A DNA stretch of 64,000 nucleotides, taken from the NCBI GenBank assembly GCA_963576785.1, contig OY756146.1:620001-684000 (forward strand), read 5' to 3'. Shown here piece after piece: positions 22,804 through 34,345 of this stretch; the stretch's first letter is position 1; the number at the start of each line of letters is the position of its first letter. Under the pieces are notes generated by a model, which ran no database searches, was not told the DNA's origin, and saw only the letters and a list, made by a program, of their open reading frames with translations. This DNA is from Chlorophyllum brunneum (taxonomy: Eukaryota; Basidiomycota; Agaricomycetes; Agaricales; Agaricaceae). The translations under genes and the position numbers were made by a program.

Positions 22804-24167
22804 ATGAAACTATCGTTTCATCTCCTCTCTCTCCTCCCCCTCTTCCCATCGCTCTATACTTTCACCGTCGCACATCCAATTCACGGACATGACGGGCTCC
22901 AAGATCTTATAATCACCGGGCTCGCTCGATCCTCCAAACGTCAACTGGTCAACAACACCACCACCACCACAGCACCCGAACTCCAACTCCTAGCAGACGG
23001 TAATAAAGCCTTTCGCGAAACCCTCAATAAAGAAACGCCGACCCTTCTCAAGACTCTAACCGATGAAGGACAAGGTACGTTACTTGAGCCAACAAAATAT
23101 TACCGATAAAATTTACTTCTTATCCTACTATCTAATGCTCTGTTGCCAGCGCCGCCATTCATGTTCATCGGGTGCTCTGATAGTCGTGTTAGTGAAGGTA
23201 CAATCTTCAACGCCAAACCCGGTACATTCTTCACCGAACGCAATATCGCAAATCAATTCCTCAACGCCGATACAAACACGTAAGTTACATCCAAACCGCC
23301 TTCCTTCCACCCAGATCTAACTACCTACCCACACACAAAAATTAAATAGTCAAACAGTACTGTCATACGCCGTAGCAGAGCTCGGTGTCAAACATATAAT
23401 CGTAATGGGTCATTACGGTTGTGGTGGCGTCGCAGCAGCCATAGCTTCACCACCTTCATCATCCATCGATGCTGCTAACGGTGTTATACAATCTTGGATC
23501 GAACCCATTCGTGAAATTTTTCAAACTTCAACTCGACCTGAGATTGTTGAATTGAGAGAAAAGATTCAAGGTCAAGATGTCGTCGAAGAACCTGATGTTA
23601 GCGAACGTAAGTAGTAAACTTTTATACAACGTACCGCCCCTATATGGAATTTCTTTTTTTAGCCGGATTCAGAGCATTGGTAGAAGAGAATGTGAAAGCA
23701 GGTGTTAACCGTATCGCAACCTACAGCGTAATCACAAACGTACGTATCAGCCCTCTCTCTCATTCACTCAGAATCCTAACGACACAAGACAATAGCACTA
23801 CGCCACCGCTCAATTCACAAATTCAAGTTCAAACACCACAACGGAACTAAAACGCGCCGAATCATCCTCTAACCCTCCAAACGACATATTCATCCACGGT
23901 TGGGTATACGATATTTCCAACGGTGAAATCAAAGATTTAGGTATTTCGGTCGGTCCACCTGGGAAACCTGTTCCCGCCGCTCCGTTTGAGGCTGTTGCAA
24001 AAGTTGCTAATACTATTACTCCTGCTACTGTCCCCTCGGGTGATATTTCGTCTTCTTCCGATACGAGCACTGGTGAAGACGATGAAGATGCTGGGGAACG
24101 CGTGGAGGAAAGATGTGAACAGATGTGTAAAGCCAAGAGGTTTGTATTTGGGAGGACTTTGGGCTGA
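22804..24167 (+). CDS. Secreted beta-class carbonic anhydrase
   Basis: Zinc enzyme interconverting CO2 and bicarbonate. Five exons: 22804-23074, 23150-23279, 23350-23606, 23663-23739, 23796-24167, 368 residues. Residues 1-23 form a hydrophobic signal peptide followed by AHPIHGHD, so the protein should enter the secretory pathway, unlike the usual cytosolic or mitochondrial fungal enzymes. The zinc site is complete: CSDSRV supplies Cys and the Asp-Arg dyad, and HYGCGG supplies His and Cys. YAVAELGVKHIIVMGHYGCG is the strongly conserved core. The C-terminal ~55 residues are Ser/Thr/acidic low complexity (SSSSDTSTGEDDEDAGE) ending in a short basic stretch. Potential N-glycosylation sites include NNT near residue 47. 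A 3' fragment duplicate lies at 28314-28772. Confidence 0.9.
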
Positions 24168-24490
24168 GAGGGGGCACTAGTCCCTTTGTGGTGTGGAGAT
24201 CGGATGACGGTTGGGTAGGGAATCACCTCTCAATAGTACAACGCCACGCCACTTTACCGAATGGTTTCCTCTAACGCCCTTTCAGTCCCCTTGCTTTCTG
24301 ATTGGACTTTTCTATTCGACGGATCCTGTAGCACGTATGGATATTCTATAATCGAGCCGATAACACAGAAATTCTTTATATAAATATGATGATCATTTTA
24401 TACTAGGACTCATCAGAGCCTCAACATCTTGCGCCTCTCTGCGACCTTGTAAATTCTTCCCATCACCATGTCTTGACTCCCGTCTAAATC

Positions 24491-26744
24491 CTATTTTTCC
24501 AACCTAAGAGTCCCCTCTTCAGCGGACCATGCTGTACGACCATCAAAACGACTATCATATTCCAGTCCAACCCTACCGAATCGTAGCGCTGAAACTGGCG
24601 CAACTGAGACTTCGTCTTCAGTCCCAAACTTCCGTATATGTATAATGACTCTTGAGGTTATAATGCACATTATAACTCGCGGAAGTCTAGTTTGTATCGC
24701 TAATCAACACGAGCATACAGCAACTCCCTTGGCAAAAAAATTACTTACATTGCTGGTATTTCTTTGAGTGGTGCAGGAGCCATGAACCATAAAACAATAA
24801 CGAGCAGGTGTACAACTGGACAGTTGAAATGAGGAAGTTTCTTTTTGTGGAGAAGTGGAACGCTTACTTACAAAACTCGATAACAAAATAAAATATAGCG
24901 TCCCGATAAATTCGTCGGACTACTGGACCCTCATCACCCTTGAATTGAAGAGACGTTGTCTCGTTATGTTTGCGAGCACGTCAGCGTCCGTCTGACGTTG
25001 GGGCTTCGACCCAAGGGGAGTAGAGGTGAAAGGGAATGTGTCTAGGAACACACAAAGGTAAAGGAAAGGGTGGTTTGTCGAAGCGAGACATTTACGAGCC
25101 TCTGGGAGGCAGAGAAGAGAGATAGGAATAACCGGATACTTTTTTCACTGATTTTCGTAGACGAAGTACATTCGTATTTATACGAAAATCCAAACCTATG
25201 CTACGGAAACCTTGTACATAGTTTGTATGCACTGTAGAAATAATTTGAATAGAAAAGTAGAGTCCGAAACAGTCCGAATTAGGGATTATGGAGATATTAT
25301 ATGGATTGAATGAAAGGGTACATAAGGGATTGAAAATTTTCATACTTTTAGTAACAACCATTCCTACGTGTTCAGGGATTTGAATGAAATCGTTTTATCG
25401 AGAGGGTACTGGCCGGCGCGGCGAATGGAGAGCGATGTCGGGGTGGAGAGTGAGGCAGTTAGGCCCGAAGGCCTTTGCCCTTTTTGAGTCTGCGAGAATT
25501 GATGCCCATCTTGCTGGCATTCAAAACGTATCGGCCGTTGAGTCCTCGGCCTATTTTCCTTCATCGGACGAGCGGAATGTCGTGTACAAATAGGGCTAGT
25601 GGGAGGAGGGGGACGGATAGCCGTTTGAAGGCCTAGCCGTCGTCCGATCTCCACAGAATCGTCTCCTCCGTGCCAACAAAATTAAGACCATAAGAACTGA
25701 TTGACATGATAAGTGTACAGGAGCTCATGCGTTATGACCACTGGCATCATATGCAAGGATAACAGCTGTAGCGAGGATCATATATATTAATCCACCAGCT
25801 GTAGCCTCGTTGCAACCAAGCGATCTCGTATTCGTGACACTAGCGGCTGACGCAAAGTGAGCCATTTTGTATGAATGTTACAGCGCATCTAGGCCCACCC
25901 GCAATATCAAAGAGAATTGCGATGACGACACCGAATCCACACATTGACTAATTTTTTCTCAGCTTGCATACACTCATTATAACCACTTGACCAACGTACC
26001 ACGCAAAAGAAAGAAAAGCAGAGGAAAGCTGTGCGATTGGGACCCCAGAGAGCGTAAGCGCGCACACAAAAGACGACTAATCTTGTTAGATTACTTGAAG
26101 GAAAAAGGAATAGTGTCAACCGGACCTTGCGCCCCCGTCATCCCCAAACCAGCGACATCTAAATATGACACTTACTTGTCAGTTTCCTGAAAATGTAATT
26201 TTTGCTCACGGTTTTCAAGGGCGAAAATCGCGAGACAGAGCTAAAGGCCAGGTCAGCTCGGAGAGCGTTTTGAGGTAAATAGTAGACTCACTTTTGATGA
26301 AGGAGACGGAAGATGAACAGCTATACAAAGACATTCAACGCATTGTCAACTTGCCTTGGCCTTTAACTCACTCATCATCTTAAGTGGCAGGTCTATAAAT
26401 GGCGTATAGCGAATAATGAAAAAGAGTATCTTCATGTAACTCCATTTCGACCCCCATATGTATCTGACCTGTGAAGGCAATCGATCAGCATTAGAGTGAA
26501 ATTACCAAAGTGAAAACACACTTCGTCTTCGAAGGTTTGGAGGTAATCACATAGGAATAGGACAATGTCGGCCGCTGAGTGAAAGATGCTTGGTCACATG
26601 ATTCGGCCAGTCGGAAAAATCTTACCTTGATAATACTGATGGCGAAGGTAAAGCATGGGTTAGCCTATTCCAGTTTGGTGTCTTGACGAAAAAACACCAA
26701 CGTACGTGAGTTATCTGGAGCTGCGATAAAGCTGTAGTGTCCAT
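24491..26744 (-). pseudogene. DUF6533 seven-helix membrane protein, copy A, split by an LTR
   Basis: Basidiomycete DUF6533-type integral membrane protein of unknown function. It begins MDTTALSQLQITH (26744-26706), then a 10-nt microexon (26626-26635), then exons encoding AADIVLFLCDYLQTFEDE and VRYIWGSKWSYMKILF, the DUF6533 core. Further exons give FCVRAYALWGPNRT, LMVLILLARRRRF, then after the insertion GDEGPVVRRIYRDAIFYF, VVHLLVIVLWFMAPAP and a cytosolic tail ending at TAG 24491-24493. A 710-bp insertion (24946-25655) lies inside the exon after RRRRF and introduces a stop about 20 codons later. Unless it is spliced out, the protein is truncated. Intact paralogue: 28861-30400. Confidence 0.75.
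24946..25655. mobile_element. Solo LTR, 710 bp, with 4-bp target duplication
   Basis: The segment begins TGAAGAGACG and ends GATCTCCACA (TG...CA), flanked by GAAT at 24942-24945 and 25656-25659. The paralogous gene at about 29290 reads straight through (cctttGAATcgtctcctcc), giving the empty site with one GAAT. It carries no coding capacity for transposition. It is consistent with a solo LTR left by recombination of an LTR retrotransposon; family unknown. Confidence 0.75.
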
Positions 26745-27824
26745 TGGGAGAGAAACATTTGACAACCCCTCTTATATCTCGAACTAGTTCCTCGGGTGTT
26801 ATTCCGTCACGCGTTCTGGGATAGGTCAATGTGTCAAAGATTTGTTACTGACACTTGAGACACGTCTAAATCAGCACTCGGTGATGAAGGTACACAAGCG
26901 TGTATCCAAAGACACAGGCTTGTCGCTATATCCGAACCTCGCACATATTCAATAGCATAGGTTAAATATACAACTGTTTTGCCCATCAGTAACAATCCTT
27001 GGGACCGCCTTAGATTCGAGAGCAATTGCTCACCCAAAATATGCTTATTGCATGCCCCGAACCTGCTGTAAGTAGGAATCCTCGCGGGTTTGAGCAATCC
27101 CAGAGGTTGGAGGTGAGGGTACATGGGCCCGTAGGGGTAAGGTTAACTCGTTGTGACCCTTGCGGAACCCTTACCCATGGCACAGGTGTTGGTGGATAGA
27201 CGGAGGTAATGATGGACAAGGGCCCGAACCAACTTGAAGCCCAGTCAACACATGCATTGTGCAGCCCGTAAGACAGCGAGTTGGAATAAATATGCGTAAT
27301 GAACAGTTACTCCGGGCGATCAAAGGAAATAATCAACATCAAGTGTGTATTACCCATTTGCACATGCTAGAAGATCTATAGTCTGCGCTGACCATGCACG
27401 ACTGAGCTTGTCCAACAGTTATGATGCCCGTAGTCATAGTAAAGCAGCCTCCATCTATATGCATATGCACCGTGTGCTCAGATACTGCTTCACGCATACA
27501 TATTCGATCGTAAAGCCGAAAGACTAAAATCAGCACATGGAACGGGGGAGAATGACGTATTTCCCGGTTCCGTATGTTCTCCCTTGCTATTCTATTTGTA
27601 TTCTTGGGAAGACTTAGCTCCGGGACGCAACGCTTGAATAACTCCAATCACCGTCAGAAGTGGTATAAACTGCGAGCCTGAGTTGAGATGGAAACCAGCG
27701 GGCGGGCTCCGTTGCTGCTCGCGCACCACAAAGGGTTCTCCATCACAGCTTTGTTTTCTTCAAACTCCAGATTCTCCTGTTGAGGCGCGATCGGATTTAA
27801 ACGACAGAAATCCTTTAGCACGAA
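26745..27824. other. Intergenic stretch
   Basis: No supported gene. Short ORFs lack splice-linked partners or family motifs. Its right part grades into the duplicated 5' flank of the CFA20 gene. Confidence 0.5.
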
Positions 27825-28310
27825 ATGTTTGTCAAAGTCACCCGGTCAAAGCACGGTCCCAACATTTCGTCGACGTCTACTTGCTAGGTGCTTGCGAACG
27901 TGCTTCAGTCTCATCATTCTCATCTACCAGTTCTGAGATTTGAACCACCACAGCTCTGGCGCACAGAAACTGACAATTAGACCCCTCAGGATTGCTGTAT
28001 CACACGACATCGTTTCTCAATCACTGTATTTTACCAGTGCTTCCCTCATTATCACTTCCACCATTACCAGAGCTCGAAACCGCAAGAGGAGACACGGAAA
28101 ATGTAGGACACAACTTGGACCAAACTGCACTCCAAATTCAGCCTCCGAAATCACCAACGACTTTCATATAATGTTCTCCAAATAGCAACTCGACGCTTGG
28201 AATACGGATGCATCTGCGGATTCGGAATATGGGTAGAGATTGATGTTTTGAAGGACTGGTCGATCATGGTGGGCGAACTGGGATAATTTGAATGTCAACA
28301 TTTCTGGTAT
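27825..28310 (+). pseudogene. 5' fragment of the CFA20-domain gene
   Basis: Aligns with the promoter and exon 1 of the intact gene at 30780-31318. Shared text includes tgtttgcgaacgtg (here the start ATG is GTG at the aligned place), CTCTGGCGCACAGAAACTGACA, gacacggaaaatgt, CAACTTGGACCAAACTG and gtcaacattt. Frameshifts are present. It ends abruptly in the intron-1 donor region and is fused to the carbonic-anhydrase fragment. Confidence 0.8.
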
Positions 28311-28313
28311 TTT

Positions 28314-28772
28314 GATAGCCGAACTACTCTCGTACACCGTAGCAGAACTTCGTGTCAAACATATCATCGTAATGGGACATTACGGTTGTGGTGGCGTCGC
28401 AGCAGCCATGGCTTCTACCGTAAGAGTATTATACCGCTCAACCAACGACTTCAAGTTCAAACACCACAACCTAACAAAAACGCGCTGAACCCTGCTCTAA
28501 TCCTCCAAACAACATATTCATCCATGATCGGGGTATACGATATTTCCAATGGTGAAATTATATATTTGTGTATGTCTGTTGGTCCGCCTGGAAATCCCGT
28601 TCCCGCTGTGCCATCCGAGGCCGTTTCCAAAGCCGCCAATACCACTACCGTCCCCTCAGGTGACAACTCTACTTCTTCTAATACGAACACTGGTGAAGAC
28701 GATGAAGAGCGCGAACATGAACGTGTGGAGGAAATATATGAACAGATGTGGCAGGAGCCTAGTCTCCCGTGA
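28314..28772 (+). pseudogene. 3' fragment of the carbonic anhydrase gene
   Basis: It begins at the end of carbonic-anhydrase intron 2 and reads SYTVAELRVKHIIVMGHYGCGGVAAAMAS-like sequence (28330-28419). It then jumps, by an internal deletion, to the exon-5 part (DFKFKHHN, VYDISNGEI, GPPGNPVPAVPSEAV) and the acidic tail. Exons 1-2, including the CSDSR zinc motif and the signal peptide, are missing, and the frame is broken. Non-functional. Confidence 0.88.
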
Positions 28773-28860
28773 GGGGATTGGACGACGGTTGGTTAGGGAA
28801 CCATAAAACTGAAATCGTCTATATAAATACAACCGCCTCCTTCTACTTACCCACAACGTG

Positions 28861-30400
28861 TTATCGAAGAGTCCCCTCTTCAGCAAACCGTGCTGTACAA
28901 CTATGACCAACACATTCCTGCTCAACTCCACCGAACCGTATTGTTGAAACTGACGCAAGGGAAGCTTCTTCTTCGGTCCCAAACTTTCGTATGTGTAGAA
29001 TGACTCTTGATGCAGTTATGCACATGATAACTCGCGGAAGTCTAGTCAACCAACCTGAGCATATGTATAATGACTTTTTGGCACACACACATACAATGCT
29101 GGTATTTCTTTGAGTGGGGCAGGGACTATGATCCACACGATGATAGAAAACAGATGCACAACTGAGGATATATAACAAATGAGGATATTTCCATAGAAAT
29201 TCAATGCAAAAAGTTTACATACATAGCTCTACACCAAAGTAGAAAATAGCATCATGATAAATTCGTCGCACTACCAGACCCTCATCGCCTTTGAATCGTC
29301 TCCTCCTTGCCAACAAAATCAAACCCATAAGAACTAATTGGGAAGATTATTAGTATATAATATAGGTTATTGTGTGAACTCACTGGTATCGAATGTCAGA
29401 GAAAAGGTTGTTGCAAAGACCATATATATCAGAACGCTAGTCGAAAGCTCTGTACAACCAGGTGAACTTGTATTTGTTACACCGACAGCTGATGTAGAAG
29501 TGGAAGGAGTTTTTCAAACACGGATGTTACATTAACATTTTTGGCTTACCAGCAGTGTTAAAGAGAACAGCAACAACGATACCAGTTATACACGCCGACT
29601 AGCTATTTCTTAGTTTTCCAAGGACCGAGAATACGACTTGATTAACGCACCACGCCGAGGAATGAGAACCAGATGAGGGAAGTGCGATTGGGACCCCAGA
29701 GAGCATAAGCGCGCACACAGAAGAAAACTAAATTGCTGTTAGGTGAGTAGAAAGAAAAAAAAGTGGGGTGTTGGGAGAAAGAATAATCAGACCTTGGATA
29801 GCTATCATTCCGAAATTAGCGATATCTAAGTGTGTCAATAGTGCGGTTTATTTGTCAGAATTTTTTTTTTTTGCTTACGGTTTTGAAGGGTGAAGATTGC
29901 GAGACAGACCTAAAGAAAAGTTGAGTTCGGAGAGTACTCTGAGGTAATGGAAAGGTTCACTTTTGGTGAAGAAGGTGGGGGGTGAGCGACTATCATATAA
30001 GATTCGTTTAGCACATATTGTTTAAACTTGTCTCGGCACTTGACTCACTCATCATACCAAGTGGTAGATCTATGAATGGCGTATAACGAATAACGGAAAA
30101 GAGTATCCTCATGCAACTCCATTTTGAACTCCACATGTACTTGACCTATGAATGCGATCAATTAGTATTGGAGTGTAAATTGCGAAAGTCTTACTTCGGC
30201 TTCGAAGGTTTGGAAGTAATCACATGTGAAGAGGACAATGTTGGCTGCTAAGTGAGAGGCGCTTGGTTATACGTTTCAGGTAATGGCAGATCTCTTACCT
30301 TGATAATACTGGGTAAAGCGAGGGTTAGCCATGTCAGCAGTGATGAAAACCACCAACATACATAGGTTATCTGGAGCTGCGACAGGGATGTCGTGTCCAT
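28861..30400 (-). CDS. DUF6533 seven-helix membrane protein, copy B
   Basis: Uninterrupted paralogue of 24491-26744. It starts MDTTSLSQLQITY and uses a 10-nt microexon at 30299-30308 (TATTATCAAG). It continues with AANIVLFTCDYFQTFEAE, the DUF6533 core after the next intron, FFCVRAYALWGPNRTSLIWF, CITGIVVAVLFNTAG, LMGLILLARRRRFKGDEG, VVHLFSIIVWIIVPAPLKEI and a cytosolic tail ending TARFAEEGTLR with TAA at 28861-28863. About seven hydrophobic helices are spread over many short exons. Known only as a large, lineage-expanded basidiomycete membrane family; some members may be receptors, but this is unproven. Exon boundaries in the middle were not all fixed. Confidence 0.75.
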
Positions 30401-30889
30401 TGGGAGAGAAATGGTGAAAAAGTAGATTTATCAAATACGTCGCCTCATATATCCTCAAATATTTTCGTTGGTATCACAGAGGCTTGTTACATCAAGGATG
30501 TTGATTCCGCTATTCATCATGCGTTCTAGGATATTTTACGTAGAATCAATCTGTCGCTGATCATGGGCTTCCTAACAACGATGTCACAGCTAGATTGATT
30601 CCATTCTCAAGTCCAAGTTGAAAGATAAGGAGTCCCCGATGAAGAAGGCAGCAGATAGTAGAATAATCATGAAATGTGTCACCAACACTGGCACAGTCTG
30701 GCCCGTAGTCTCTCCTGCGAGTCCATACGCAGTTAATCTTGTGCAGCGATTATGATGTGCACGGGGTAGCGAAGGAGACTGCACCTCCCGTATCCCTAGG
30801 AATGGTTGGGCAGACGACTGTTTGTGGAAATCACCCGATCCAAACACAGAGCCTTGCGTTGCCAGATTTCGTCAAGGTCTGGTTGTGGG

Positions 30890-31736
30890 ATGTTTGCGAA
30901 CGTGCTCCAGCCCTCTTCAGTCTCCTTGTTCTCGTCTACCAGCTCTGAACCACTGCAACTCTGGCGCACAGAAACTGACAACTCTTCCTGTGTACGCCTG
31001 CTCCACGACACCGCTTCCCAGTCACCCTATTCCGTCAGTGCTTCCCTCATACCGCCCCCGCCGTTGGTGGAGCTCGGAGCCGCAGGAGGAGACACAGAAA
31101 ATGTGGGATACAACCTGGACCAAACTGTACTCCAAATTCAGTCCCCGAAACTGCCAACGACTTTTATACAATGCCCTCCGAATAGCAACTCAGCGCTTGG
31201 ATTAAAACATCCGTGGATGCATTTGCAGGTTCGGAATATGGGTAGAGACTGGTCTTTTGAAGTAGGCCTGGTCGATCATGCTGGACGAACTGGGGTTGTT
31301 AGATTGTCAACATTTCAGGTATTTACATTGGCTTCCTCCTACCATGGCCCGACCAACGTCATCTATACAGAAACAACCGAGGCTCAAGTTCACCCCAGAC
31401 GCTCCACCCCTACTCCATCTACCTCTATCCTTCCCACCGCGATTCTCACGCCCACTCACCGCATGGACTACAATCAATATCCATCTTCCTACTTACATCC
31501 CGTACTTCTCCCACTCGAGTCTTCTCGCACAGACGCACGAACAACAGAGCGACGGTCCCACCTCCACCCAATCATGGAATCCAGCTCGTCCGGCTGCCGT
31601 CATACCCGCTGGTTCATATTCCCATGTCTCTTTTGTTCGGGTGTATGCTACTTGTCGCCTGCGAAGGATTTGGTTCGACGAAAGCGGACCCGATCAGAAT
31701 GTCTCCTGGGAGTTTGAGCTCTACTCCGCGGACTAG
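30890..31736 (+). CDS. CFA20/DUF667-domain protein
   Basis: Two exons, 30890-31318 and 31371-31736 (52-nt intron, both phase 0), 264 residues. The whole protein aligns with the CFA20 (BUG22/DUF667) layout. The N-terminus MFANVLQPSSVSLFSSTSSE matches the family start with its 'LQ.W' motif (EPLQLWRTE). Residues about 80-140 hold the 'LGLK.P...L.V.N...WSFEV...D..G' block. The C-terminal half has HLPTY, SFVRVYATCRLRRIWFDES and WEFELY, matching the family's 'HANCRIRR.YF...EFKLY' end. CFA20 proteins are known from cilia and basal bodies. A mushroom fungus has no cilia, so any role must be different. Start chosen because the family also begins at this Met. A 5' copy lies at 27825 and a decayed one at 33840. 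Confidence 0.82.
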
Positions 31737-31835
31737 ATTCAAACTCTGAATCAGGTTTGCAATTCACGTTCCTTCCACGACTGTGAGTTTCTTGTTATTC
31801 TGGTAGCTAACAGTATTAAGGTTTCCGTAGCTACA

Positions 31836-32981
31836 CTACACACTACCAAAAAGCGCCACGCGGCTACCATCCCCTCGTGATTCTCCCCAGTTTATCCTGT
31901 CGCACCGACCGCCGGTGAAATCTTCCTCTAATCGGAGCTTATGAACAGATGACGTTCTCGAGATTTTTGCAACTCTCACCGGTACACCATTCCACTCGAC
32001 AATGACATCCCTTATCCGTTTCTCGACGACCCCTTTACACAGCTCACACGCTATCTTTTCAAGGTGCGGATCGAGCAACGACCGTACCAAGGCCAAGGTC
32101 AAATCTGTAAATTCAAGTGCCAGTTCAGCCGGTTTAGGGAATAAGAAGTCATAGTATCAAACCAGCAATGACTTCACTCCCAAGCTCGGCCAAGACGGCT
32201 GCCCATATATGATCCAAGACCCGTCGTTGCTCCAGAGAGCACTCTCTGGTCGGTGGGTGAGGGAACAGTGGTTTCAAAAAAATCCTCCTTAACTCCGACG
32301 ACCTATGCAATTTCCACTGGAACAACCTAAGGAGATACGACGCTCCGATCCGAGTGGCAATTTCGTCTGTAACGTTGGAAAGAGGGAAAGAGGCCAAGTG
32401 TGAAGAAGCCTCTACCGCCATCTCGTTCAGCTTGTGGAAACCCGCCAAGGCGTATACATCCAACGGTTGAACTGGAGCAAACGATAAAACCAGTCTGTAT
32501 AACTGCGATGCTGGTGTCAGCTGTATCGCAGGACTGATTTCGTACATTCGCATCTTGTCAATTGCGGTTACGATGGAGTCCAAGGATGGAACTGGGGAAC
32601 AAGGTGTATCGTATAATGCGTGTAACATCACCGGCAAGATGTTGGAAGTTTCGTCAATCACGATGATATGATCTCTACATCCTGCATCTGTCAGTGGTAT
32701 ACCCAACAGCCTGCGGAATGCGTTTGGTTGGGTCATGGTTGTGGTAGCAGAGTTGATGTAGAACAGAACTGAATCGGAGGAAAGGAGCACGGTATCCGAT
32801 ATTTCGTCGAACGCTCCGGGATAAAAGGCGGGTGAAATGGAAATATTGGTGGGGTTTATGTTTGGGTCTAGCTATGTCGTCGGGAATTGGTAAAATTATC
32901 CATCGAGTACACTGTCAAACTTACATTCGTCAAGGGAGTGGGATAACTCAGGGCTGTTGGTGTGTTGTCGTCGTCGTACAT
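31836..32981 (-). CDS. BTB/POZ-domain protein
   Basis: Three exons, 32981-32925, 32871-32163 and 32104-31836, giving 344 residues. It has the standard basidiomycete BTB arrangement: after a short leader, FDEISDTVLLSSDSVLFYIN (residues about 40-60) matches the 'F....DVVLRSSDGV.F.VH' BTB entry. FRRLLG and VIVIDE-like text (HIIVIDETSNILPVMLHALY) complete the BTB fold, followed by a BACK-like helical region. The C-terminus DVIVEWNGVPVRVAK is characteristic of these fungal proteins. The family usually mediates dimerisation or cullin-3 contact, but fungal members are uncharacterised. The intron-2 donor is a weak GTTTGA. A partial paralogue lies at 34640-35000. Confidence 0.8.
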
Positions 32982-33839
32982 ATTTCAAAAACGGTCCTAT
33001 TCAATGTATGATCCTTTTTGTGTGGAAGGACGATAAACTTGGGGAGGGACGATTTCAGAAAAAAACCAAACTTTTCACCAAACTCGTTCGTTATTTAAGT
33101 TACACACCGCTTTCTGCTATAGCGCCCGAAACTTGTGATAGATGTGATCCCCCCCCCCTCTCGTTCTCTATTCCTATCCTACTAGAAGGTTCGATGGAGA
33201 CAACGTCATATATAACTCTCATACCCGTATGGATTTGTTTTGGAGAGAGGGATGAAAATATGTTGTGAGGGATTGATGATGGGTTTTTTTGTTGGGTGGG
33301 GGATTAAATTATTGTGTCGCGTACACTCGAGTTTTGACATTGTTGCGATCATCGACTGGCTGCTTTGATTTATTTTTTATTTTCCGCTAAATTCATTTCC
33401 GGTCTTCATGATGGAGGTGGAACTGGAAATGGGACGTGGTGTAAGTTATGACAGGAACTGGAGCTTCAGTTCGGTTTTGCTCCGTCCCCCCCTGTCGAGA
33501 GGTTCGGATCTCAGTTGATCCGTTAATAATGTCCTCCTAGCAAAAAAAGTTCTTTGAAGTCCAAACAAATGGGTACTGTTCGCCCTTGATTCTAATATTG
33601 GTAACTCGCAGCTTTTTTTTCAAATAGATATAGGTTGAAGGAGAGTGTAACAGCGACCTTTGTGTAAGGTGTATGCAATGCTTAACTTATTACCATCTCG
33701 AATAATTTCTGAATTGGTAAAATAACCAGGTTAATGGAGACAGCAAAGAAGTTATATACCGTGGAGAGTGGACAACGCCAGTTATCATTTATGACAAGCC
33801 GTGGTCCATTTTTGGATATTGTAATATTGTGTTATCTTA
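32982..33839. other. Intergenic stretch
   Basis: T/A-rich, with a C9 run at 33150-33158. No ORF with family features. Confidence 0.5.
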
Positions 33840-34345
33840 CTAATGTTTGGTGGTACGACTTCGATACTTCGAACCAAGATAGCAGCTTGGCGCCAATCCC
33901 TGGGTCTGGCCAGAAGATCCCTCCACGGTATTTGGTCTTGGCATTTACCAGTTCTGAAAACACCTACAACTTTTGTGCATACAGAAACTGCTTATTCTGT
34001 TCCTCATTATTCCGGAGTACGTTTACTCCATGGTGCCAGTCGCTGATTCTCTGATACCACCTCTATGATTTGGAGGTATAGAGAGAGAGAAATAAAATCT
34101 AGGATACAACCTGGACTAAATTGTACTCCAAATTCGGTTTGTGAAGTTGTTAATAAATTTTAGATGATACCTTTTGAACGCGACTTGGTGCTTGGATTGA
34201 AGGATCTGTGGCGAACCTCACCAATCTAATCGCCCCCTGTACATCCTGTCGTCGATTTCCAAAAAATATCTTTGTATACATCGACGGGTTCGGTATCAAG
34301 ATAAAGCTTTTGTGAATGCACCGAATGGACGAGTTTAGTCAAGGT
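33840..34345 (+). pseudogene. Strongly decayed CFA20-gene fragment
   Basis: Blocks such as ctaggatacaacctgga, ttgtactccaaattc, gcttggattgaa and tacatcgacgggttcggtat align in order with exon 1 of the intact CFA20 gene (31090-31240). The frame is destroyed. It precedes a BTB fragment, mirroring the CFA20-BTB order at 30890-32981. Confidence 0.65.

Noticed and set aside
27683..28185. Plus-strand ORFs as an independent gene
   Set aside because: They are frames through the duplicated 5' part of the CFA20 gene, with a lost start codon and frameshifts.
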